Part shown: piece by piece, positions 7,735-14,803 of the stretch | How positions within the stretch are numbered: the stretch's first letter is position 1 | How the letters are laid out: each line of letters starts with the position of its first letter | NCBI GenBank assembly: GCA_045602885.1 | Contig: JAZSCJ010000048.1 | Span: 1 to 24,361 of the forward strand | Length of the DNA stretch: 24,361 bases | From: JAJPXI01 sp045602885 | Lineage (GTDB): Bacteria > Bacillota > Clostridia > Oscillospirales > Oscillospiraceae | Direction: 5' to 3' | Notes under the pieces: generated by a model | Seen by the model: the letters and a program-made list of their open reading frames with translations, nothing else | The model's database searches: none | What the model was told of the DNA's origin: nothing | Made by a program: the position numbers and the translations under genes

Positions 7735-9965
7735 AAAGGATCACCTTCTAACAAGTTTTGGGCAGTTTGGCTGTTGATGTTTTCTACGCTGCGCAAGCGG
7801 TTTACGCCGTCGGACAGGAAGGCGGTGTCCCCGATGCGCTGGCAGGCATCGTCCAAAAGCTTGCACAGTGTGCTGGACGATGCCTTCTGCAAATCGCAGT
7901 ACAGATCCTGGCCGATATAGGAAAGGAAGGAACTGACCTTCTGGTCGTAAACCACGCCCACCAGCGGAACACCCTGCCCGGCAGCAAACACCAGCGCGTG
8001 CAGGCGCATGGAAACCACCACCTGCATCCGGGAATACAGGCCGATGACATGGGGCGAAGGGCCGGTGTGTTCAATAATATGGCAGGGGGCTTTGACTGCG
8101 TGGGCGGCGGCCAGTCGGGCAGCCGGTACGTCCAGACGGGGCTCAATGGGCAGGAAAACCGGGGTCAGGCCGTAGGTTTCCCATGCGTAGTCGGCCAACG
8201 CGCCAAATACGGCGGCTTTGGCCTCATACCCCGGCCAGGGGCGCAGGGTAAAGCAGATATAGCGGCCGTTGGGGTCCAGTCCGTTGCGCTCCATCAAGCC
8301 GTCCACGATTTCCGGCGACGAGGCAGGCAGGATGACGGTGGGGTCGGCGGAGAGCAAAACCTCGGGCGCAGTGACGCCCATGCTGTCCAGTTCTTCTTTG
8401 GAATGGGTGTCGCGCAGGGTAATGGCATCCACGCTGCTTTGCAGCACACGGGCGGTCAGCTTTCGGTTGGAGGGGTACTGGACCGGGCCAATGCCGCAGC
8501 CGTACATCAGCACCTTGTTGCCGCGCCGCTTGGCGCACCAGATGGTAAACAGGTAAAACCAGAGCGAGCGGCGCGAGGTTACATCCTGCATCAGTGAGCC
8601 GCCGCCGTTGATATACAGGCGGGAGCGTCCCATGCGGTGCAGCCATCGCAGAACGGAAAAAATGTGAAGCGAGTTGACCCGGTAGGCCAAACGGGTGTTT
8701 TTGGGGTTGCGGGACATGACCCAGATGGGCATATCTTGGTCGATTTGGCGCAGCTCGGTCAGAATGGCCTCCAAAATGGCATCATCGCCGGCATTGCCGC
8801 GACCATAGGCACCGCAAACCAGCACGCCGTCCCGGGTGGGGCAGGTGCGTGCCTGCTTGCGCAGAACGGTCGTGTAGATCTCGATTTGACGATGAAGCGT
8901 AGTTTCGATGGAGTAGTCCTCCCGGGCCTTGCGATACAGCCGTTGCCCCAGTCGCTGGCGCAGTTCGGCATTTCCGGCCAGGGTGCTCAGGTGATGGGCC
9001 AGAGTATCCACATCACCGGGCTCAAAGAGCAGACCAGTGACGCCGTGGTCGATCAGATAGGGTACGCCGCCTACCCGGCTGGCGATGGTGGGCAGAGCGG
9101 CCCGGGCACCCTCGGTCAAGGAGTAGGGGAAGGTTTCGGACAGCGAGGTCAGCGTGTTGACATCGATGGCGTGATAAAAGGAGTCCACATCGGACAGCCA
9201 TCCGGCAAAGCAGACGGTATCGGCCACCCCTAAGCGGCTGGCCAGCTGCTTGAGTTCCTCCATCTGCGCGCCGTCACCGGCGATCAGAAGGCGCAGCGCA
9301 GGCTGTTGGGCGTGGGCCTTGGCAAAGGCTTTGATGAGGGTGGAAATATCCTTGACGGGATTTAAGCGCGCGGCAATACCCACCACGACGCTGTTTTGGT
9401 CGGCGTTCAGACCGACGCTGCGGAAAAATTCGGTGCGCTCCATGGCCGGGGTACGGGGAGTGAAGTCCAGACCGTTGTAAATGGAAAACAGCTTGTCCGG
9501 GTCAAAGCCGCGGGAGATGAGCAGATCCACCATGGCGTCGGACACGCCGATGCGGTAGTCCAGCTTTCGCAGGGTCAGCGTATTGATCGTACCGTAAGTC
9601 AAACGGGAAAAGAAGCGCCCCATATAGTCCAGCCGGTAGTCCGAGTGGACGGTGGTGATCACAGGCAGTCCGGTGGAGCGGCGCAGCAGATTGCCCATCA
9701 GGTTACCCCGGGAGCCGTGACAGTGAATGATGTCATAGCCGCCTTCGCGGATCATTTTTTTCAATCGGCGCAGAATGGCGGGAATATTATAACCGGGTAG
9801 CACAACGGTGGGGATACCAAGCTCCCGTGCTTCCTGTGCAAAAATGCCTTCCATAAAGCAGACCAACGTCAACTCCACCCGGCCTTCCAGCCCGTGCAGC
9901 AGGGAGTGGACGTGGGTCTTTGCACCGCCGGTATCGCCGCCGGAGATCAGATGGATGACTTTCAT
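7731..9965 (-). CDS. csaB: GT4 glycosyltransferase - CsaB pyruvyltransferase fusion
   Basis: 744-residue two-domain protein. Residues 1 to about 370 are a GT4 glycosyltransferase: GGDTGGAKTHVHSLL glycine loop, YNGLDF, RLNPVKDISTLIKAF and the E277/E285 EX7E motif in SETFPYSLTEGARAALP. Residues about 378 to 744 are polysaccharide pyruvyltransferase CsaB: AYGRGNAGDDAILEAIL (386-402), INGGGSLMQD, GIGPV, and the C-terminal VSMRLHALVFAAGQGVP (651-667). CsaB adds ketal pyruvate to secondary cell-wall polymer, allowing SLH-domain proteins to bind. An upstream in-frame start at 10055 exists, but the ATG at 9965 has GAGGTG at good spacing, and the upstream stretch overlaps the promoter. Fusing the two activities suggests that a sugar is added and pyruvylated on the same chain. 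Confidence 0.9.
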   Translation of the reverse strand: MKVIHLISGGDTGGAKTHVHSLLHGLEGRVELTLVCFMEGIFAQEARELGIPTVVLPGYNIPAILRRLKKMIREGGYDIIHCHGSRGNLMGNLLRRSTGLPVITTVHSDYRLDYMGRFFSRLTYGTINTLTLRKLDYRIGVSDAMVDLLISRGFDPDKLFSIYNGLDFTPRTPAMERTEFFRSVGLNADQNSVVVGIAARLNPVKDISTLIKAFAKAHAQQPALRLLIAGDGAQMEELKQLASRLGVADTVCFAGWLSDVDSFYHAIDVNTLTSLSETFPYSLTEGARAALPTIASRVGGVPYLIDHGVTGLLFEPGDVDTLAHHLSTLAGNAELRQRLGQRLYRKAREDYSIETTLHRQIEIYTTVLRKQARTCPTRDGVLVCGAYGRGNAGDDAILEAILTELRQIDQDMPIWVMSRNPKNTRLAYRVNSLHIFSVLRWLHRMGRSRLYINGGGSLMQDVTSRRSLWFYLFTIWCAKRRGNKVLMYGCGIGPVQYPSNRKLTARVLQSSVDAITLRDTHSKEELDSMGVTAPEVLLSADPTVILPASSPEIVDGLMERNGLDPNGRYICFTLRPWPGYEAKAAVFGALADYAWETYGLTPVFLPIEPRLDVPAARLAAAHAVKAPCHIIEHTGPSPHVIGLYSRMQVVVSMRLHALVFAAGQGVPLVGVVYDQKVSSFLSYIGQDLYCDLQKASSSTLCKLLDDACQRIGDTAFLSDGVNRLRSVENINSQTAQNLLEGDPF

Positions 9966-9994
9966 ATCAAAACACCTCGTCGGAGAAAAAGGAC

Positions 9995-10023
9995 TTGTGA
10001 AAAGAACGAAACTATTATACAAT
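9995..10023 (+). promoter_or_regulatory. Promoter of DUF4330-PAP2 operon
   Basis: Plus-strand TTGTGA (9995-10000), 17-nt spacer, TACAAT (10018-10023), start near 10030. Weaker than the opposing promoter, with which it shares bases 10018-10019. Confidence 0.5.
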
Positions 10024-10042
10024 GAAAAAACATTCAATGCAA
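10014..10042 (-). promoter_or_regulatory. Promoter of GT4-CsaB operon
   Basis: Minus-strand TTGCAT (10037-10042), 17-nt spacer, TATAAT (10014-10019). Start near 10007, leader about 40 nt. Its -10 box overlaps the -10 box of the divergent plus-strand promoter. Confidence 0.65.
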
Positions 10043-10054
10043 TGGAGGAGCACA

Positions 10055-10585
10055 ATGAAAGTGATGGATGAAAAGGGCAAGCTGTTCGGAAAGCTGAACA
10101 TCATTGACCTGATTGTAATAGTCTTTGTGATCGCCGCGGTGGTCGTTGTGGGCATAAAATTGGCAAGCCGTGAGGAAGCAACGGTGCCGGCCACCCGTTT
10201 GACCTATACGGTTCGGGTGACAGCCCAGTCCGAGCAGTTGGCGCAGCGCTTGTCGGACTATGTGGACACGGCCTCCGGAAAGCGCGATCAGCTTATGTCC
10301 AATGACAAGTTGGTCAATGCCTATATCATTGACTATTGGACCGAGCCCTCCCGTTACAATAAGCTGTCCAACGGAACGGTGGAGTTGTTTGACGCGGCCG
10401 CCATGGAGGCGTCTGAAGCCAATCTGGTGGATATCTGCTTTGTGATCGAGGCCGTGGTGGAGGATACGGTTACCAATATGGTGGGTTCGCAGCAGGTGCG
10501 CATGGGCAAGGATCATATTGTGAAAACCACCCATCTGGAGTTTTCCAACGGAACCATCGAAAGTTGCGTCTGGGGGGCAGACTAA
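10055..10585 (+). CDS. DUF4330 family membrane-anchored protein
   Basis: 176-residue protein of the DUF4330 family, recognised by the N-terminal MDEKGKLFGKLNIIDLIV pattern followed by one transmembrane helix at about 17-36, with the remainder predicted outside the membrane as a mixed alpha/beta domain. The function of the family is unknown. The start chosen is the ATG preceded by ATGGAGGAG; an earlier in-frame ATG at 10022 lies within the promoter -10 region and was rejected. The gene is immediately followed by a PAP2 phosphatase (TAA then ATG with no gap) and diverges from the wall-polysaccharide genes, so an envelope role is likely. Confidence 0.8.
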   Translation: MKVMDEKGKLFGKLNIIDLIVIVFVIAAVVVVGIKLASREEATVPATRLTYTVRVTAQSEQLAQRLSDYVDTASGKRDQLMSNDKLVNAYIIDYWTEPSRYNKLSNGTVELFDAAAMEASEANLVDICFVIEAVVEDTVTNMVGSQQVRMGKDHIVKTTHLEFSNGTIESCVWGAD

Positions 10586-11149
10586 ATGTCGGCCGTTTGG
10601 AGCTGGCTTTCTGCCATGGAAGGCGGCGTGCTTTTGTGGATGCAGGAACATTTGCGTGGTCCGATCCAGGACGCCATGGTGCTCTTTTTTACCACGCTGG
10701 GCAATGGCGGCGTGCTGTTTATCGTGGCCGGTGTGTTGCTGCTGTGCTTTCGGAAGACGCGCCGCGCCGGGATCGCTGTGTTGCTGGCGCTACTGATCGG
10801 TTTGCTGTGTACCAACGTTACCCTAAAGCCGCTACTGGCTCGGCCCCGTCCTTGGCTGGATGTGCCGGGGCTGGTCAATCTGGTGAATGAGAGCGCGCAC
10901 AGTTCTTTCCCGTCGGGACACGCTACGGCGGCCTTTGCCTGTGCCTTTGCCCTGTGTTTCTCCCCGAGTAAACGGTGGCTGAAATGGGTCGGTGTGGTCG
11001 TTGCGGTTTGTATGGCCTTGTCCCGGCTGTATGTGGGCGTGCATTATCCCACCGATGTCATCGGCGGTGCGCTGGTGGGTCTTCTGGCAGGCTGGTTGGC
11101 CAATTTGCTGGTGCGGTGGCTGGAGCCTCGCCTGCTCAAAAAACAGTAA
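10586..11149 (+). CDS. PAP2-family membrane phosphatase
   Basis: 187-residue polytopic membrane protein of the PAP2 superfamily. All three active-site motifs are present: K81-X6-R88-P, P109-S-G-H112, and S146-R-X5-H153-X3-D157. Hydrophobic segments lie at about 43-56, 62-80, 114-126, 134-146 and 158-180. Small bacterial members of this type include undecaprenyl-pyrophosphate phosphatases (BcrC) and phosphatidylglycerophosphatases. Recycling of the lipid carrier would suit the adjacent polysaccharide genes, but the substrate cannot be read from sequence. It starts directly after the DUF4330 stop, with GGGGGG as ribosome binding site, and is followed by a strong terminator. Confidence 0.9.
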   Translation: MSAVWSWLSAMEGGVLLWMQEHLRGPIQDAMVLFFTTLGNGGVLFIVAGVLLLCFRKTRRAGIAVLLALLIGLLCTNVTLKPLLARPRPWLDVPGLVNLVNESAHSSFPSGHATAAFACAFALCFSPSKRWLKWVGVVVAVCMALSRLYVGVHYPTDVIGGALVGLLAGWLANLLVRWLEPRLLKKQ

Positions 11150-11154
11150 GAAAG

Positions 11155-11196
11155 CAGCGAGCTGTGGCAACGTCTGCCCACAACTCGCTGTTTTTT
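11155..11196 (+). terminator. Rho-independent terminator after PAP2 gene
   Basis: CAGCGAG (11155-11161) pairs with CTCGCTG (11184-11190), extended inside by TGTGG/CCCACA, followed directly by six T. It starts 6 nt after the PAP2 stop. Confidence 0.88.
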
Positions 11197-11222
11197 GCAA
11201 CGATGTAAAATAAAAAGTCCGG

Positions 11223-11252
11223 TTGCAAAGTGTTACTTCTCATAGGTACAAT
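11223..11252 (+). promoter_or_regulatory. Orphan promoter-like site
   Basis: Plus-strand TTGCAA (11223-11228), 18-nt spacer, TACAAT (11247-11252). No open reading frame follows; a strong hairpin lies about 25 nt past the predicted start near 11259. Confidence 0.35.
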
Positions 11253-11282
11253 TTGTGAACCATCGGAGTAACGCTGGTACGG

Positions 11283-11339
11283 GACAAGAAAAACAGCAAC
11301 GAAGTATCGTAATGATGCTTCGTTGCTGTTTTTCTTGTC
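11283..11339. terminator. 22-bp perfect hairpin, likely bidirectional terminator
   Basis: Perfect inverted repeat of 22 bp (11283-11304 with 11318-11339) around a 13-nt loop, with A5 in one arm and T5 in the other. Being A-rich then T-rich, it can end transcription in both directions between the convergent PAP2 and TPM operons. The PAP2 operon already has its own terminator, so on the plus strand this hairpin may serve the orphan promoter at 11223. Confidence 0.75.
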
Positions 11340-11388
11340 AAACTAAAGGTAATGTAACCTCAATGAAGGGTTATTTTAACACGTATCC

Positions 11389-12174
11389 TCAGAACTTGCC
11401 ACTGCTTCCGCCGTGGGTCCGTCCGGAAGAGGACGTGTGGGTGGAAGAACCGCCGGATTCTTTCGTCTCCCGCTTATGCCGTTGAAGCTGACTGTACAGG
11501 AACATCTCCCGGTGCTCCGTGATGTTCATGCTGCCGGGCTTTACATACTGAGAGGCAGCGGCCTGGGCATGAACGGTTTTGAGCTTGCCTTTCATAGAGC
11601 CGGTCACGATCAAAGCGGCAATCAAGCCAATGCCAAGGGAGATCAGCAGACTTCTTACTGTGTGGAACGGCCCCTTAGGGAGGGTTCCCACATCATAAGG
11701 TGTTCCTGCTTTGGCCTGCGTGATAAACTCGTCGCACAGGTTGGCGTAGGTATCAAATGCCGCGGCGTATTCCCCTTCAGACAGGGTATCCAAGAACTGC
11801 CCCGTCAAATATTCTTGCCCAGCGTCGGTAAAGGCGGTGATGCCGTATCCGGCGGTGGAGATGGCCCATTCCCGGTCATAGTCGGAGATCAGCAGCAGGA
11901 TACCGTCGGAATGATAACCGTTCTCATCGTAAAAATCATCAGCAAACGCCGTGATGTTCTCACCGTACAGAGCCGAGATGGTGACGATCACCACGTCCAG
12001 TCCCTGCCGGGTGCTGATCTCATCCAGCTTGTTCAAAAGTGCTGTTTCTTCACTGTCTGTCAAATAGTCCGCGTTGTCAACCAACCGGGGGGACGATTCT
12101 GCTGCATATGCCGGAAGTACCACGGACATACAGAGGAGCAGCAGGCAGAGGATCGATAGGCATTTCTTTTTCAT
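11389..12174 (-). CDS. TPM-domain membrane protein (YdjH-like)
   Basis: 261-residue exported protein. Signal peptide at residues 1-24, with probable cleavage after AYA. TPM domain at about 28-155 (LVDNADYLTDSEETALLNKL, QGLDVVIVTISALYG, GILLLISDYDREWAISTAGYG). One transmembrane helix at about 174-192, then a cytoplasmic tail ending in a Gly/Ser-rich GGSSTHTSSSGRTHGGSSGKF-like stretch. Start chosen at the ATG with GGAGGTG upstream, not the TTG/ATG 19 codons earlier. It is the last of three genes whose set (SPFH, zinc ribbon, TPM) matches B. subtilis YdjI, YdjG and YdjH, membrane partners of PspA. TPM was once called a phosphatase domain; the function in this context is not established. Confidence 0.85.
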   Translation of the reverse strand: MKKKCLSILCLLLLCMSVVLPAYAAESSPRLVDNADYLTDSEETALLNKLDEISTRQGLDVVIVTISALYGENITAFADDFYDENGYHSDGILLLISDYDREWAISTAGYGITAFTDAGQEYLTGQFLDTLSEGEYAAAFDTYANLCDEFITQAKAGTPYDVGTLPKGPFHTVRSLLISLGIGLIAALIVTGSMKGKLKTVHAQAAASQYVKPGSMNITEHREMFLYSQLQRHKRETKESGGSSTHTSSSGRTHGGSSGKF

Positions 12175-12187
12175 CGTCTGCACCTCC

Positions 12188-13273
12188 TCACAGCAGCCAC
12201 AGAAGATAGGATACAGCAAAGCAAGCTGCACCGATCAGTCCTGTCAATCCAAACAGCCATTTTTTATAAGCGGCCTTGTCCACAGGCAGGTCGCCCACCA
12301 TCTTTCCGGTCTGGCCGTTCATGGCAAAAGTGTATTTCTGCCCGTTCCAGGTAGTGTTCAAAAGCCATACCGGGAGCAGCGCATACTTGACCGTACCGTT
12401 TTCCAGCCGGATGCTGGATGCATCCGGGGTCACTGTTACAAAGCCCTGGACAGTAGATGCGAAGGCATCCTCCGTACTCTTTTGAATGCGCTCGTTGGCG
12501 CGCTGGATACTCTGCTCCGAGTCCACATCATATTTGTCGGCCAGATAGCCCGCCAGATAGGCCGTCTGAAAATCCACCGCTTCAGACATGTCGAAGGGTT
12601 CGATGGACTCCAGCAGATCATCTGTCATTTTTGTAGAACCATCTACCGGAACATCTGCAAAGGCGATGGTGCCGCCCCGGGTCACGGCAAAGAAGCTGGT
12701 TTCCGTATAATCAAAGTTTGCGTCGCTCCAGCTGCGCACGCGGGTCGCCTTGTAGCGGATATGTGCGTCCGCACCGGCATCAAAGAGCCAGAACGGTACA
12801 TAGATACCCTTGACCTCGTCGATATGGTTTTCGTCCTTGAACACCTTGGGCAGCAGACGTTTTCCTCCGTAGTGCTTTTTCAATGCCGCCTTTGCCGCCT
12901 TTTTATCCAGCTTGAAGGGGATCACCAGATCAGGCTTCAGACTGCCGGACAGCTTGCCCATCATGACCACCGGATTGCCGCAATAGGGACAGGAGGTGGC
13001 TGCTGTGGTCTCATCGCCCACGATCTCACCGCCGCAGGACTTACAGACATAGGTGCAAAGACCGTCAGCTTCTCCATTTTCCCATTCCGAACCTGCGGCA
13101 TTTTCCCAGGTCATTGCCGACTCGGGCTCGTTTTTCAGTTCCGTATCGTAAGATGCCAAAGTCTCCATTTCAAATTCCGTATCGCAATATGGGCATTTCA
13201 TCTTCTGCAGCGAGCTGTTAAACTCGATTGCGCCGCCGCAGCAGGGGCACTTATATTCCTGCAATACCGCCAT
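12188..13273 (-). CDS. Membrane-anchored double zinc-ribbon protein (YdjG-like)
   Basis: 361 residues. Two N-terminal zinc ribbons: C9/C12 with C27/C30, and C77/C80 with C95/C98. Then a soluble domain of about 230 residues including VIPFKLDKKAAKAALKKHY and YVPFWLFDA, and a single C-terminal hydrophobic segment (about 338-361) likely to anchor it with the bulk inside the cell. This order fits YdjG-type proteins often annotated as TFIIB-type zinc ribbon. Start is the ATG at 13273, 8 nt after AAGGAGG; an in-frame GTG three codons earlier overlaps that site. It lies between the SPFH gene (23-nt gap) and the TPM gene (13-nt gap), so the three form one operon. Confidence 0.83.
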   Translation of the reverse strand: MAVLQEYKCPCCGGAIEFNSSLQKMKCPYCDTEFEMETLASYDTELKNEPESAMTWENAAGSEWENGEADGLCTYVCKSCGGEIVGDETTAATSCPYCGNPVVMMGKLSGSLKPDLVIPFKLDKKAAKAALKKHYGGKRLLPKVFKDENHIDEVKGIYVPFWLFDAGADAHIRYKATRVRSWSDANFDYTETSFFAVTRGGTIAFADVPVDGSTKMTDDLLESIEPFDMSEAVDFQTAYLAGYLADKYDVDSEQSIQRANERIQKSTEDAFASTVQGFVTVTPDASSIRLENGTVKYALLPVWLLNTTWNGQKYTFAMNGQTGKMVGDLPVDKAAYKKWLFGLTGLIGAACFAVSYLLWLL

Positions 13274-13296
13274 GCATCCCACCTCCTTATAGACTC

Positions 13297-14688
13297 TTAC
13301 TTTGTATCGTTGTCATCAAACAGGTCGCCGCACTCCGGGCAGAACTTGGGCGGGTTGCGGGGATCTTCCGGTTCCCAACCGCATTTGTCACAGCGGTATA
13401 GGGGCGCGCCTTCCGGTTTTTTGGCACCGCAATTCTGGCAGAACTTTCCCTTGTTCACTGTACCGCAGGAACAGGCCCAACCATCCTCCACGGGCTTGGG
13501 AGAACCGCACTCCGGGCAGAATTTTTCGCTTGCCGTGGCACCGCATTTGCACTTCCAGCTTCCGGCTTGAACAGGTTCTGGCTTCTTGCTGCCGCATTCG
13601 GGACAGAATTTGCCGGTTGCTGTTGCGCCGCAGGAGCATTTCCAACCGTTTGCGGCGGAGGCAGGCTGCTGGGTCTGCTGCTGTTGTCCCATGGCAAAGA
13701 GGTTCTGCGCGTTCATGCCGCCTGCATTCATGGCCATGCCCATGCCCATAAAGCCCGTCATAGCTCCAGCCTCGTTCGAGGCGGCAGCCTTCATAGCATC
13801 GGCCTGTGCGCCAACCAAAGTCGCTCCGGCCATCATGGGATTCTGCAAAACTGCTGTGCGCTGGAGCTGCTTGATCATCTCCGCGTCCTCGGGAGGCAGC
13901 GTGACGCTGCCAAGGGCGATACTGACCACCTGAAGGCCACGCAGCTGGCCCCACTTCACCGAAAGAGCCTCGTTCATGGCGTTTTCCAGGTCAGTATTGT
14001 GAGCAACAATCTGGTTGGGGCGAAGCTCCATGTCAGACAGCCTTGCAAAGGCAGGCTGCAGAGCGCTGATAAACTCAGATTTCAGCTGGCTGTCCAGTTC
14101 ATCGCGGGTGTAGTCCTGAGAGACGTTGCCACAAACTTTTGTATAGAACAGCAACGGATCTGCGATGCGGTAGGAGTACACGCCGGAGCAGCGTATGGAA
14201 ACATCCACGTCCAGACCGATCTTCGAATCCACCACACGGAACGGGATGGGGTTGGGAGTACCGAATTTGTTATCGATCAGTTCTTTGGTGTTGAAATAAT
14301 ACACCCGCTGATCATTCCCGGCGTCTCCGCCAAAGGCAAAGCGTTTACCCACAGTGCGGAAGGTTTCCAGGATGCTGTCTCCCAGCGGTCCGGAGAAGAT
14401 GCTGGGCTCGGTGGAGGTGTCGTATGTAAATTCTCCGGGTTCGGCACAGACTTCTACGATCTGACCTTGCTCCACGATCATCATGCACTGGCCGTCCGCC
14501 ACGGCGATGACGCTGCCGTTGGAAATGATATTGTCATTTCCCTTGGTATTGGAAGAGCGGGAGCCGGTGCGCTTGCGGCCCTTTACTACCATTGTGTCCT
14601 TATCCATTGCCTCGCAATAGAAGTATTCCTTCCACTGGTCGGCCAAAGTTCCGCCCAGAGCACCCAAACCTGCTTTAATAAGTCCCAT
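13297..14688 (-). CDS. SPFH-domain protein with four C-terminal zinc ribbons (YdjI-like)
   Basis: 463 residues. Residues 1 to about 285 are an SPFH/band-7 domain of the YdjI (virion-core-like) group: MGLIKAGLGALGGTLADQWKEYF, GEFTYDTSTEPSIF, IRCSGVYSYRIADP, then a helical part around 225-280. A flexible Met/Ala/Gly/Gln stretch (about 284-347) follows, then four zinc ribbons: C351/C353/C362/C365, C380/C382/C391/C394, C406/C408/C417/C420 and C433/C436/C450/C453. There is no transmembrane helix, so membrane contact would come through SPFH oligomers or the neighbouring YdjG-like partner. Start has AAAGGAG upstream. In B. subtilis YdjI belongs to the PspA membrane-stress operon; no PspA gene is present here. 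Confidence 0.87.
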   Translation of the reverse strand: MGLIKAGLGALGGTLADQWKEYFYCEAMDKDTMVVKGRKRTGSRSSNTKGNDNIISNGSVIAVADGQCMMIVEQGQIVEVCAEPGEFTYDTSTEPSIFSGPLGDSILETFRTVGKRFAFGGDAGNDQRVYYFNTKELIDNKFGTPNPIPFRVVDSKIGLDVDVSIRCSGVYSYRIADPLLFYTKVCGNVSQDYTRDELDSQLKSEFISALQPAFARLSDMELRPNQIVAHNTDLENAMNEALSVKWGQLRGLQVVSIALGSVTLPPEDAEMIKQLQRTAVLQNPMMAGATLVGAQADAMKAAASNEAGAMTGFMGMGMAMNAGGMNAQNLFAMGQQQQTQQPASAANGWKCSCGATATGKFCPECGSKKPEPVQAGSWKCKCGATASEKFCPECGSPKPVEDGWACSCGTVNKGKFCQNCGAKKPEGAPLYRCDKCGWEPEDPRNPPKFCPECGDLFDDNDTK

Positions 14689-14723
14689 TGTAACGCTCCT
14701 TTCCGTTCATCATCAGGTTTATC

Positions 14724-14754
14724 GGGGCAGGGTCACAGCTAAAAACTCTGCCCC
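14724..14754. repeat. Hairpin upstream of SPFH gene
   Basis: GGGGCAG (14724-14730) pairs with CTGCCCC (14748-14754) in the 115-nt gap between the beta-helix lipoprotein gene and the SPFH gene. There is no T-run on the minus strand, so it may be a leader hairpin or processing site. No convincing promoter was found in this gap. Confidence 0.4.
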
Positions 14755-14803
14755 ATATTCTTTTCTTGGTTGCGATCGCTTCCGACAATCATCGCCCTGA
14801 TCT

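Noticed and set aside
9966..10055. 30-residue N-terminal extension of the GT4-CsaB protein
   Set aside because: It covers the csaB promoter and leader and lacks a ribosome binding site; the ATG at 9965 begins directly at the GT4 fold.
14772..14779. GCGATCGC palindrome upstream of the SPFH gene
   Set aside because: An 8-bp palindrome alone is not enough to call a regulator site.
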